Shown here: in pieces, positions 1 to 7,101 of the stretch
How the letters are laid out: every line of letters starts with the position of its first letter
How positions within the stretch are numbered: the stretch's first letter is position 1
NCBI GenBank assembly: GCA_030036915.1
Contig: JASHSC010000221.1
Location: 1 to 28,813 of the forward strand
Origin: Terriglobia bacterium
GTDB taxonomy: Bacteria; Acidobacteriota; Terriglobia; UBA7540
DNA length: 28,813 nucleotides
Reading direction: 5' to 3'
Notes under the pieces: model-generated
Told to the model about the DNA's origin: nothing
The model's input: only the letters and a program-made list of their open reading frames with translations
Databases searched by the model: none
Made by a program: the position numbers and the translations under genes

Positions 1-109
1 TCGGGTCGAAGTGGCAGCGCCTCGGGTCATTAATGATGCCATCCTTTACTCCGTCGATTTCATCGCAGGCCTCCAAGGCCGCTTTATGGATCAGCGGTAT
101 TTGCTCGGG
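1..109 (-). pseudogene. Tannase-family esterase, out-of-frame continuation, cut by window edge
   Basis: Reading the minus strand one frame away from the main tannase ORF gives a peptide running PEQIPLIHKAALEACDEIDG, then VKDGIINDPRRCHFDP up to the window edge. This is the expected sequence right after the IPP segment of tannase/feruloyl esterase proteins, so it belongs to the same gene as the ORF ending at 91. The frame changes at the G5 run at 107-111; one more base there would join the two frames. The rest of the enzyme, including the expected catalytic Asp and His, lies outside the window. Confidence 0.75.
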
Positions 110-975
110 GGAATGTGGCTTGCCGGGTCTTGCAGGTCCGCAAAGGCCGGCCAGATGGTTGCGAACATCAGGTGGGTCCAATAATTGGCGGGAGCGCCCG
201 CAGCGATGGCGTTGAAGTCCTCGGGGTAGCGCTGCGCTTCGGTAAGCCCCTGCTTGCCGCCTGTGGAGCAGCCATTCCAATAGGAAAGCCGCGGCCCGTT
301 GCCGTAAAAGGCCGCGATAATCGCTTTGGCATCGACCGTCATCAGATGCACGGAGCGGTACCCCAGATCAATCAGCTTCTCGGGATGGCCATAGGCAAAA
401 CTCGCATCGCCGCCGCTGCCCGCATGCCCGGTATCCGTGGAGGCGGTGGCGTAGCCGCGTCGAAGCGATTGGCCCATGCCCGAGTAATTGATGGTTCCTG
501 CCCATCCGCCGTTTCCCACCGCAAGAAACTTTCCGTTCCAGCCCGAGTGCGGCATCCACACTTCGATTTTGGTTTCTGAATCCGCCACCGGCCTGATGGT
601 CGCCGTAGCCCGGCAGAATTCGGGAAGATCCTTGAATGCCTCCGCGAATCGTTGGTGGGCTTTTGCCTCCGCCGGTGGCAGAGCGGGGTCGGAGGGCATT
701 GTGAACGCCCCTGCGGTCACATTCTCCGCCGCCGTGATGGTGGTATTGGAGAGAGAGAGATTGGCTAGGCCGCTGCATGAATCTGCGTTCGCTGAGGTTG
801 GTTTCAGCGCAGTGACGATGAGCAGCGCACCGAACCCCAATATGCCCATGATGATTCGGTGAAGAGTGACTCGGGCGGAGAGCCTGCGATCAATTCGGGG
901 TGGAAGGGCGATTTCATGCGGCTGAGCAGGCAATGGGATGGTTGTGCGATCATTCGGGCGATCTGAAAACTGCAT
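91..975 (-). CDS. Tannase/feruloyl esterase family alpha/beta-hydrolase, frameshifted N-terminal part
   Basis: This is probably a secreted serine esterase acting on plant phenolic esters such as tannins or feruloylated polysaccharides. The nucleophile motif GCSTGGKQG (serine between a Cys and GG) sits near residue 237, preceded by the family-typical segments PEFCRATATI, KIEVWMPHSGWNGKFLAVGNG and TDTGHAGSGGDASFAYG. A hydrophobic segment around residues 43-63 (GILGFGALLIVTAL, then SANADSC) is the likely signal peptide. It is preceded by an unusually long basic stretch, so the ATG at about 849 is an alternative start. The ORF stops after 294 residues, about half the usual family length, because of a frameshift at the G5 run at 107-111; the correct continuation is open in another frame. 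The family is clear, but whether the frameshift is real is not. Confidence 0.85.
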   Translation of the reverse strand: MQFSDRPNDRTTIPLPAQPHEIALPPRIDRRLSARVTLHRIIMGILGFGALLIVTALKPTSANADSCSGLANLSLSNTTITAAENVTAGAFTMPSDPALPPAEAKAHQRFAEAFKDLPEFCRATATIRPVADSETKIEVWMPHSGWNGKFLAVGNGGWAGTINYSGMGQSLRRGYATASTDTGHAGSGGDASFAYGHPEKLIDLGYRSVHLMTVDAKAIIAAFYGNGPRLSYWNGCSTGGKQGLTEAQRYPEDFNAIAAGAPANYWTHLMFATIWPAFADLQDPASHIPPSKYR

Positions 976-998
976 TGTCCTTTACCGACCCCTTCTGT

Positions 999-1265
999 TT
1001 ACGCGATGGGCGGCTTGGAGAGGCCACTCTCCGTTTGGGACAACTCAACCCTGACGCGGTCGATGTCCACGAAGAGTTGTTGCACCACGCCGCGAGTCAT
1101 TCCCACACGCACGGGTTGGACGATTTCTTCGGCAGTTCTGGTTGCAGGATTCCATGCTGCAAACGTCGACGAGAACATCGCCCACAACATTCCCGAAGCC
1201 TCGTCGAACTGCAATTGCAGGGGAGTGGCCGTGAGAAAGGTTATAGTTGGTTGCTTTTTTTCCAT
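999..1265 (-). CDS. Small hypothetical protein, uncertain
   Basis: This 88-residue ORF starts at an internal ATG (MEKKQPTITF) and ends with SGLSKPPIA. Its composition is protein-like: alternating hydrophobic residues suggest beta strands (TITFLTATPLQLQF; VRVGMTRGVVQQLFVDIDRVRVEL) and it has no low-complexity runs. The competing plus-strand ORFs over the same bases are rich in His, Arg and Cys and look like shadows. No clear Shine-Dalgarno sequence precedes the start. It lies just upstream of, and codirectional with, the tannase gene and is divergent from the membrane protein at 1304. I do not recognise a family. Confidence 0.45.
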   Translation of the reverse strand: MEKKQPTITFLTATPLQLQFDEASGMLWAMFSSTFAAWNPATRTAEEIVQPVRVGMTRGVVQQLFVDIDRVRVELSQTESGLSKPPIA

Positions 1266-1303
1266 AGAACCACAGACTTTAGCATAGTAAGCTTCGAGGA
1301 GAC

Positions 1304-1870
1304 ATGGGCCACGCAGAATTTCCTGCACTTGCCGATGTAGGCCTGCCGATGATTTTTATCGAGTGGCCGGTGATGTTGTGTGCTCTGATACCGGTGATTC
1401 TGGTTGAGGCAGCGGTGAGCCGGCGGTGGGTAAGCCTGTCTTTTCCGGAATCACTCTGGGGAGTTACGAAGGCCAACCTGCTTTCGACTTTTGCAGGTGT
1501 TCCGCTGGCCTGGATAGCATTGTTCGCGTTTCAAATCCTGGCATCGTTTCCAATGTCGGCTGTCGAGGACAGTCTGCACCGGAGCCCGAAGGGGCTTGCG
1601 TTCCGGATGATCCAATTCCTGGTCACAAGCGCATGGGTTGGAGGTGAGGACATGGATCGGGTCGTGCCAGGCGCGTTGGCTATTTTTCTTGTTCCCACAT
1701 TCTACCTGTCGGTCTGGATGGAATCCCGCGTTTGCCTCCGGGCATGGAAGCACGCTGACCGGGAAAAGGTTTGCAGAGGTGTGTATTGGGCGAATCTAGC
1801 ATCCTACTCGGTCCTCTTTGTTCTGGCCTGCGCTTGGCTTTACTGGGGGCATCACGCCAATCGGTGGTGA
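1304..1870 (+). CDS. Hypothetical membrane protein with four predicted helices
   Basis: The 188-residue protein has four hydrophobic segments, around residues 15-37 (MIFIEWPVMLCALIPVILVE), 58-82 (LLSTFAGVPLAWIALFAFQI), 121-140 (VVPGALAIFLVPTFYLSVWM) and 165-183 (LASYSVLFVLACAWLYW). A loop of about 40 residues separates helices 2 and 3. The ATG is preceded by GAGGAG at good spacing, which fixes the start. It is convergent with mutY, with only 13 bases between the two stops. No catalytic or binding motif is visible and I do not recognise a family. It is a real gene by composition, helix pattern and ribosome-binding site. Confidence 0.75.
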   Translation: MGHAEFPALADVGLPMIFIEWPVMLCALIPVILVEAAVSRRWVSLSFPESLWGVTKANLLSTFAGVPLAWIALFAFQILASFPMSAVEDSLHRSPKGLAFRMIQFLVTSAWVGGEDMDRVVPGALAIFLVPTFYLSVWMESRVCLRAWKHADREKVCRGVYWANLASYSVLFVLACAWLYWGHHANRW

Positions 1871-1883
1871 GTATGCCTCATAC

Positions 1884-3062
1884 CTAGAGCCGACTGATTT
1901 TCTGCACGATCTTGCGTGCCAGTTGGGAAATCGCGGCTTGGGGCAATCGGCTGAGCTCGAACCAATGGACGCCTTTGTATAGTGTGAAAGGTGAAGGTGT
2001 GACCTGGTAAATTCTTCCCCGGATTGCGCGGAAGGTAATGTTGTGCTGGAATTCCGCGAGGGGCGCGGGTTGCAGGGACACACCATGGCGTGCCGATATA
2101 TCAGGGTGATTTCCAAATAAAGCTGCCAGCTTCTCGCGAAGATTTTCTAGCGCCCCGGCAGATGAGCGGCCAAACGCTGAAGGGAAATTCCACAGGTCGT
2201 CCAGCAGGCCGTCTCCGAGGCCGCGCACCATGGCTACTTTCTTGCCGTAGCGCAGGAGGCCAACAGCAAGGTGGTGCAACTGTGCGGCGCGGCGGGGGCG
2301 TGGAAGCGGATAAGCTTCGGGATTACCCGAGCGATGCCCCGCGCACCATTTCGCCAGCGGACAAATCGAGCAGTGCGGACGGCGCGGTTTGCAGATGGTT
2401 TGGCCCAATTCCATCATCGCCTGGTTGAAATTCCCCGCCTGCCGGCGGGAGAGCAGTTGGGCAAGCGAGGCTTCCACGGATTCCCGGAATCGCGGCTGGT
2501 GGAGATTTCCTCGCAGGCATCCCAGGCGCGCCACCACTCGCGCCACGTTTCCATCCAGGACCGCGTGGGGCTGATTAAATGCAATGCTTAATACCGCTTT
2601 AGCGGTATAGTCGCCGATGCCGGGCAGGGCGCGGATGCCAGCATAGTTCTGCGGAAAATCGCCGCCGTGTTCACGCCAAATAACACGCGCCGCTTCGTGC
2701 AGATGGCGCGCCCGGCGGTAATAGCCCAATCCCGACCAGAGCTCCAGCACGCGCTCGAGCGGCGACTGCGCCAGACTCTTCACGCTCGGATAGGCTTGCA
2801 TGAACCGTTGGTAAAACGGGACAACGGTGGCCACCTGAGTTTGCTGGAGCATGATCTCCGAGACCCAGACGGCATAAGGATCGCCGGTTCCTCGCCAGGG
2901 AAGAGTGCGGGCGTTGGCGCGAAACCAGTTCAGCAGTGCACGACGAATCTGCGCATGCTCAGGACGAGCTTCACCCTCATGGGTTTTCCTCCCACAAGTC
3001 GCGACCGGGAAATCGCCGCGCGCCTCTTTCCTTCGCGCAGGTGGTCTGGAAGGGATTCCCAT
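1884..3062 (-). CDS. mutY: A/G-specific adenine DNA glycosylase MutY
   Basis: This base-excision repair enzyme removes adenine mispaired with 8-oxoguanine. The residues expected of MutY are present: catalytic Glu69 in WVSEIMLQQTQV, the helix-hairpin-helix LPGIGDYTAKAV at about 146-157, catalytic Asp170 in VLDGNVARV, and four iron-sulfur cysteines at 224, 231, 234 and 240 with C-x6-C-x2-C-x5-C spacing. The C-terminal ~130 residues fit the NUDIX-like 8-oxoG recognition domain (LLDDLWNFPSAF; FQHNITFRAIRGRIY). The chosen ATG shares its A with the TGA of the upstream VWFA gene (TGATG), so the two may be translationally coupled. About 35 poorly conserved residues precede the family's usual N-terminus, so a later start is possible. 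Confidence 0.95.
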   Translation of the reverse strand: MGIPSRPPARRKEARGDFPVATCGRKTHEGEARPEHAQIRRALLNWFRANARTLPWRGTGDPYAVWVSEIMLQQTQVATVVPFYQRFMQAYPSVKSLAQSPLERVLELWSGLGYYRRARHLHEAARVIWREHGGDFPQNYAGIRALPGIGDYTAKAVLSIAFNQPHAVLDGNVARVVARLGCLRGNLHQPRFRESVEASLAQLLSRRQAGNFNQAMMELGQTICKPRRPHCSICPLAKWCAGHRSGNPEAYPLPRPRRAAQLHHLAVGLLRYGKKVAMVRGLGDGLLDDLWNFPSAFGRSSAGALENLREKLAALFGNHPDISARHGVSLQPAPLAEFQHNITFRAIRGRIYQVTPSPFTLYKGVHWFELSRLPQAAISQLARKIVQKISRL

Positions 3063-4600
3063 CAATTCTCAATAAAAATAGTGCCGGCTTGTACCGGTGA
3101 AACGTTCTGGGCAGAATCGCGCGCCCAGATTCGCACCGCGTAGTCGCCCACAGGCAGCTTGTCGATCGGCATCTTGAAGATCACAGGGACTAGTGGATTG
3201 CCCGGATGCGCATATTCAGTAATGGGAATCGTGTTGGAGGAAAACACCTTCTGGTTGTTCTTCCAGTTCACAACATCGAACAGAATTCCCAACTGAGGAT
3301 TGCCGCCCTGCAAAAGGGGATCATAAACTTCCACGTAAACAATCGGGTCCGATCCCACTTTGAAATGATTGCTGCTGGAGGGCATAACCTGCATCCCGTT
3401 GGCCACCATCGGCGCGCTTCCATCGATCAGCGCCGGGTCAATATCGGTGGCAGTCATAGGCGAGGCAATGACCTTGTCACCAAAAGCCGGGCCGCTCAGC
3501 GTGAGCTGCTTGCCGGAGAAGGGATCGACAATCAGCGGGATGATGTATTTGCCGACTTTCGCACCCCCCGCGCTGAGCGCCAGCTTGAAGGTGTACTCAC
3601 CCGGCGCAATCTTGAAAGAATTTTGATAATCGAACGAGGTCTTCGCCGTGGACTGCTTTTCATCCTTGTCGTATCTTAGATTTATCGTGTCGCTGAAGCG
3701 GGCGGCGACAGAGTTGTCGTCCCCGTAAGCGATTCCCAACACATTGATCTGCGACAGAAAGTCATCTTTCTGCTTCTCGAAATCGATGGCGGAGCCCGGA
3801 ATGGACAGGGCCAGGTTGACGCGTGCGACCCCGGGCCGAATGTAAAAGTAAGGCACGTGGAGAGTGACGGGGATCTCGCCGGCCTCAAAATTCGTTGCCT
3901 TCGCCTCCAGCGTCACCCCTTCGGTTTTTCCCACCAGTAGGTCCGAGCCCTTAGGTTCGGAATAGCCGTTGCGGGCGCGAACCTCCGCGCCGGATCGGTC
4001 CACTTTCACCTGGATTTTGTGATAGGCGCCGTCTTGACCCGGGTGGGGTGGGGCATACCCAAGCAGATAGTACTCGTCCATTTCCGCGGAAACCTTCGCC
4101 ATCCCTTCTGCCAGATTGTTGGTATTGACGATCGGGAATCCGCCGGTCTTCGCGGCCATGGCAAAGAGGACTGAATCGTTGGAGCCGCCGCCTGCCGCGC
4201 GCACCGGAGCGGACACGGACATGGGGTTACGAAAAACGTGTCCCGCCGCAGCCGATTCCGCCGTACCGGGCGTGGATGTGAAACCCGTGGGATCGACGGG
4301 ATACACGGCGATATTCGCCTTGTTCAGCGCATCGAGGGTGTCCTGAAATTCCGTCTGGAGATCGGATTTGAGACCAAATCCGGCAGAGAGAAACAGAAGG
4401 GTTTTGCGGCCCGGCGCCGTGCCCAGCATTTTTGCGGTCTCGCGAAGGGCCAGCAGGAGATTCCTCACGGAAAAATCGGTTTGTTGCTGTCCCGGGCTCC
4501 CCCTGATCGTTCGGGGCATGAAGATTCCGCCCCCGCCCGCAGGCCCGCCGGTCGAGTTGGTTTGAGCTGCGGAGAATTTGAGGCTGTTAACGGCGTTCAT
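3062..4600 (-). CDS. VWFA-related Acidobacterial domain protein, C-terminal part of a broken gene
   Basis: The 512 residues match the second half of the VWFA-related Acidobacterial domain (TIGR03436 type): GRKTLLFLSAGFG, then ANIAVYPVDPTGF, then DEYYLLGYAPPHPGQDGAYH and VRARNGYSEPKG. A C-terminal beta-rich region of about 270 residues follows (NINLRYDKDEKQ-like strands; DYAVRIWARDSAQN). The same frame is open upstream of the ATG and reads FGGTLQVDQNFTANQDLLMN, which is native domain sequence, so the ATG at 4600 is not the true start. The N-terminal beta strand carrying the expected metal-site acidic residue is missing. The protein is probably exported and of unknown ligand; mutY follows with overlapping codons. 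Confidence 0.8.
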   Translation of the reverse strand: MNAVNSLKFSAAQTNSTGGPAGGGGIFMPRTIRGSPGQQQTDFSVRNLLLALRETAKMLGTAPGRKTLLFLSAGFGLKSDLQTEFQDTLDALNKANIAVYPVDPTGFTSTPGTAESAAAGHVFRNPMSVSAPVRAAGGGSNDSVLFAMAAKTGGFPIVNTNNLAEGMAKVSAEMDEYYLLGYAPPHPGQDGAYHKIQVKVDRSGAEVRARNGYSEPKGSDLLVGKTEGVTLEAKATNFEAGEIPVTLHVPYFYIRPGVARVNLALSIPGSAIDFEKQKDDFLSQINVLGIAYGDDNSVAARFSDTINLRYDKDEKQSTAKTSFDYQNSFKIAPGEYTFKLALSAGGAKVGKYIIPLIVDPFSGKQLTLSGPAFGDKVIASPMTATDIDPALIDGSAPMVANGMQVMPSSSNHFKVGSDPIVYVEVYDPLLQGGNPQLGILFDVVNWKNNQKVFSSNTIPITEYAHPGNPLVPVIFKMPIDKLPVGDYAVRIWARDSAQNVSPVQAGTIFIEN

Positions 4601-5001
4601 CAGCAGGTCCTGGTTCGCTGTAAAGTTTTGATCAACCTGAAGGGTGCCTCCAAACGGCGCTCAGGCGCACCTGGATTAAGGTCTGCTTCTCGGGAAAAAC
4701 TCGTGATGGGCTGTTCCACGCCGTCTTCATAGACGTGGAAGTCCTTCTGGGCAAGGTCCTTAAGGAAGTGTTGCTTCTTGTCGGTAACCACCACATCGAC
4801 CAGAACCACTTTCGTTTCCGACTTGATAACAACCGGCGTGGCCGGCTCCGTCTGTGCGGGTGCCACGCCCCGTGAGCCCAACACAAGAAAAAGGGAAACA
4901 AATAGATTCACCACAGAGCGCGCGGAGATCACAGAGAAAATAGCATACTGTTGCGCGGAAAGGGGCGGCGATACCACGAATTGTTGGCCCGGAGTTTTCA
5001 T
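4600..5001 (-). CDS. VWFA-related Acidobacterial domain protein, N-terminal fragment
   Basis: The fragment has a hydrophobic export segment (NLFVSLFLVLGSRGVAPAQ, about residues 32-50) and the conserved opening of the family (VVLVDVVVTDKKQHFLKDLA; KDFHVYEDGVEQPITSFS). After APERR it runs out of frame into sequence from much later in the domain and stops. Its first ~34 codons lie inside a 140-bp palindromic repeat (4901-5040), so the start codon and N-region come from the repeat rather than from ancestral coding sequence. Together with 3062-4600 this was one gene; about 60-70 codons appear lost at the junction near 4651-4660. Confidence 0.7.
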   Translation of the reverse strand: MKTPGQQFVVSPPLSAQQYAIFSVISARSVVNLFVSLFLVLGSRGVAPAQTEPATPVVIKSETKVVLVDVVVTDKKQHFLKDLAQKDFHVYEDGVEQPITSFSREADLNPGAPERRLEAPFRLIKTLQRTRTC

Positions 5002-5040
5002 CTGTCTTTCTCCTCTGTGCCTCTGTGGTGAAAATCTATT
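4901..5040. repeat. Palindromic repeat family A, copy 1 (140 bp)
   Basis: The left arm at 4901-4939 contains AATAGATTCACCACAGAG followed by ATCACAGAGAAA. The right arm at 5007-5040 is its imperfect reverse complement (TTTCTCCTCTGTGCC, then CTCTGTGGTGAAAATCTATT). The element begins at the stop codon of the VWFA gene upstream and extends over the first ~34 codons of the next one. The same core occurs at 8628-8703 and 22615-22705. Confidence 0.75.
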
Positions 5041-5369
5041 CCGGGATTTCCACCGTGCTGTTCATCGCGGAGACCTGGCCGCTTTCGGAATCTCGCACCA
5101 CCGTGCGCATCAGGTAAGTCCCCGGCTTCACGTTCAGCTCCGATTCAATCTTCACACCCGATTGCAGGAACTTTGCCACGTTCTGATCGCGCAGGCACAA
5201 CTCCAGAACCTTCTGCTGGCTGGTTACATAGTTGCCGTCGCGATCGAACACGGCGGTGACCACGGTCAGGTTGTCGAGGTTGCGATCCGCCTCTTTACGG
5301 AAATGCACCTGCTGAAGGTCAATGTGGGTCACCACGTCAATTTCCGCGTTGGTCTTGTCGACCATAAAA
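5036..5369 (-). pseudogene. C-terminal continuation of the second VWFA gene, shifted frame
   Basis: Directly after the frameshift this frame reads MVDKTNAEIDVVTHIDLQQV, then HFRKEADRNLDNLTVVTAVF and later VKPGTYLMRTVVRDSESGQV, ending VEIPE. This is the usual C-terminal beta domain of long VWFA-related Acidobacterial proteins. Upstream of about 5369 the frame reads as Arg/Pro/Cys-rich noise, so the open reading frame extending to 5461 is not a separate gene. The sequence joins TQYF of the upstream ORF if one T is removed from the T4 run (plus-strand A4 at 5366-5369). Confidence 0.75.
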
Positions 5370-6914
5370 GTACTGCGTGTTGACCCGAATGGGCAGGCCC
5401 AGCATCTCGTTGGTGGAAAGCATGGCATCCTGAATCTCTTCCTTCTCCTGTCCGGCCGCATCTTCGGATTTTTTGGGGGCGTAGTAGCCCTTGCGCACCT
5501 GTATGGAAAGGCCTTTGCCTGACACCAACGTCACCTTGAGGGCGTGGAACGTGCCATCGTGCTTCAGATTCTGCGGGGAAAAGGCCAGCGTGTAATAAGT
5601 ATCCGGATTGGCCGCCACCCGGCGGATTCCCGCTTCCATGTCGTTGCTGTTCTCAAAGAAGGTACCGCCAGTGTCCTGGGCGAGGGTCCCCAACACGCTG
5701 CTCTCCTGTGTGGCCGCCATGCTCATCAACCTTTCCTTTAATGAGCCCATTTGCGGGTCGGAGGCCAAACCACCTCCCACGGAGGCGTCAGCGACGAAGC
5801 CCGGGACAAATAGTCCGCGGGCGTCCAGGGCACTGATCACGATGTTCGCGCGCAGGGCGCGATCGGCGAGCCGGCTGAGTTGGTCGCCCAGCGTTTCGCT
5901 GAGAAATCCATCGGAAATGAAAACCAAAGAGCGTTGGCCGCGGAGCATGGTCATGCGGCCAACAAGCGCTTCAATTCCCTGCAACGTAATCACGGCCCTC
6001 TTTTCGGTTTCGGCCTGAACCCGCATCGCCTCCATCCGGATTGCTTCCACTGGGGGTGGTTTGCAGTAACCCGGTTCACCACAGCAGAGCACCTTTTCAG
6101 TCTGGACCAGTATTATCACGTCATTAGTTTGTCCGTGAAGACCCGTGAACTGAGAGATAAGGTAGGCCTCATAAGGTGTGATTGCGCCGCACATCTCGTC
6201 CGCCGTGATGAGCGGATGCGGCCGAATGTCCTGCAAGGCTTGATGCACCCTGTCAAGATCATCGGTGAAGTCCAGGGGCTTTTGCCCGGAGGCCGCGAAC
6301 ACTCCCACGTGGTCTCCTGCGTGGAAAGAAGTCTTCAGAAAACGGTCAGCGGCATCGCGCGTGCGCGACAGGCCGGATATGCCGGTGTTAACGTCATCGA
6401 AATAGAGCGCCACGTATCGGCGCGGGGACGTGAAATCCGGCGGCGTTTTCCCTGTGGCTTCCGATGCCGGCTGTGGTGTGGAGGCATCGGGGGATTTCTC
6501 CGCGGGATTCGGAGCAGGCTTCTCCACCGTGAAGGTCTCGATGGTTTGTTTCTTGCCGCGATCAAAAAGTTGAAAGTCTTCCTGGCGCAGGTTGTCGACC
6601 GCTTCCCCTTTCCGGTCGCGCACCACGACGCGAACCGTAACCAGGTTGCGCTCCACCTGGAGCTTAAAGGCGGGTGCAACATCGTGCGTGGCGACTTCCT
6701 GAGGAGTGGTTTGCGCCCCTTTCATAAGGACGGTAATAATGGTGGCGCACGCCATCAGGGCAGCCGTTGCCAGCCCGGCATAGCGCTGCAATTTCCGGCA
6801 GTCGGGGGAAAAGGGGTTATTCACAGCATTCCGTCCGAATCGCTCGCATCGTAAAGGATAACGGTCAGGGATGAAAGGGCAAAGGCCAAAGCCGAAACCC
6901 TGGCCTTTACCCAT
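5337..6914 (-). CDS. VWFA-related Acidobacterial domain protein, main part, frameshifted near 3' end
   Basis: The protein has a membrane-anchoring or signal segment at about residues 45-62 (YAGLATAALMACATIITVLM). The domain begins with NLVTVRVVVRDRKGEAVDNL and EDFQLFDRGKKQTIETFTV, followed by a Pro-rich linker. The VWA core has YVALYFDDVNTG with the acidic metal-site strand, QRSLVFISDGF, RANIVISALDARGLF and PDTYYTLAFSPQNL, then the end motif RKGYYAPKK. The reading frame is lost at TQYF by an extra T in a T4 run, and the rest of the C-terminal domain continues at 5369-5036. The start is uncertain: the ATG at 6914 lies in TAAAGGATAA-type repeats, and a GTG at 6824 is a plausible later start. 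The gene is a tandem paralogue of the broken gene downstream. Confidence 0.85.
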   Translation of the reverse strand: MGKGQGFGFGLCPFIPDRYPLRCERFGRNAVNNPFSPDCRKLQRYAGLATAALMACATIITVLMKGAQTTPQEVATHDVAPAFKLQVERNLVTVRVVVRDRKGEAVDNLRQEDFQLFDRGKKQTIETFTVEKPAPNPAEKSPDASTPQPASEATGKTPPDFTSPRRYVALYFDDVNTGISGLSRTRDAADRFLKTSFHAGDHVGVFAASGQKPLDFTDDLDRVHQALQDIRPHPLITADEMCGAITPYEAYLISQFTGLHGQTNDVIILVQTEKVLCCGEPGYCKPPPVEAIRMEAMRVQAETEKRAVITLQGIEALVGRMTMLRGQRSLVFISDGFLSETLGDQLSRLADRALRANIVISALDARGLFVPGFVADASVGGGLASDPQMGSLKERLMSMAATQESSVLGTLAQDTGGTFFENSNDMEAGIRRVAANPDTYYTLAFSPQNLKHDGTFHALKVTLVSGKGLSIQVRKGYYAPKKSEDAAGQEKEEIQDAMLSTNEMLGLPIRVNTQYFYGRQDQRGN

Positions 6915-6932
6915 TATCCTTTATCCTTTAAA
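6850..6932. repeat. Short TAAAGGATAA inverted and direct repeats
   Basis: GTAAAGGATAA occurs at about 6851-6861. The reverse sequence TTATCCTTTATCCTTTA occurs at about 6915-6931, with ATCCTTT tandemly repeated. The blocks CAAAGGCCAAAGCC and TGGCCTTTACCC between them are also partly complementary. The stretch overlaps the longest possible N-terminus of the VWFA gene and argues that the first ~25 codons may be non-coding. Confidence 0.5.
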
Positions 6933-6936
6933 CTTT

Positions 6937-7077
6937 CGAAACCGTTTGATAGCGGGTCAGTTTGAAATCTCGGCGTAGGGGCACCCCTTGTGGGTGCCCT
7001 CCCGGCATTGCCACAACACGGGCAGGGACAAGCCCTGCCCCTACGAAATTCAAACTGACCCATTACTAACCGTTTCG
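6937..7077. repeat. Palindromic repeat family B, 141 bp, with two internal hairpins
   Basis: The outer arms pair GGGTCAGTTTGAAAT (6954-6968) with AATTCAAACTGACCC (7047-7061), and weaker pairing of CGAAACCGTTT with AACCGTTTCG extends them. The inner arms are CGTAGGGGCA (6974-6983) and TGCCCCTACG (7036-7045). Inside are two perfect 8-bp hairpins: GGGCACCC-CTTGT-GGGTGCCC at 6979-6999 and GGGCAGGG-ACAAG-CCCTGCCC at 7020-7040. The element fills the space between a minus-strand VWFA gene and plus-strand ubiD. Confidence 0.85.
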
Positions 7078-7101
7078 CCTTTGAAAATGTGAGGAGTTGC
7101 C

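Noticed and set aside
900..1340. 146-residue plus-strand ORF overlapping the tannase start
   Set aside because: His/Ser/Arg-rich and antisense to the tannase N-terminus and to a more natural minus-strand ORF.
5370..5461. Upstream part of the 141-residue ORF ending at 5036
   Set aside because: This stretch is translated in the other frame as part of the VWFA protein; only the part after about 5369 is native in this frame.
5880..6854. 324-residue plus-strand ORF opposite the second VWFA gene
   Set aside because: His/Arg/Cys-rich shadow; the minus strand carries the recognisable domain.
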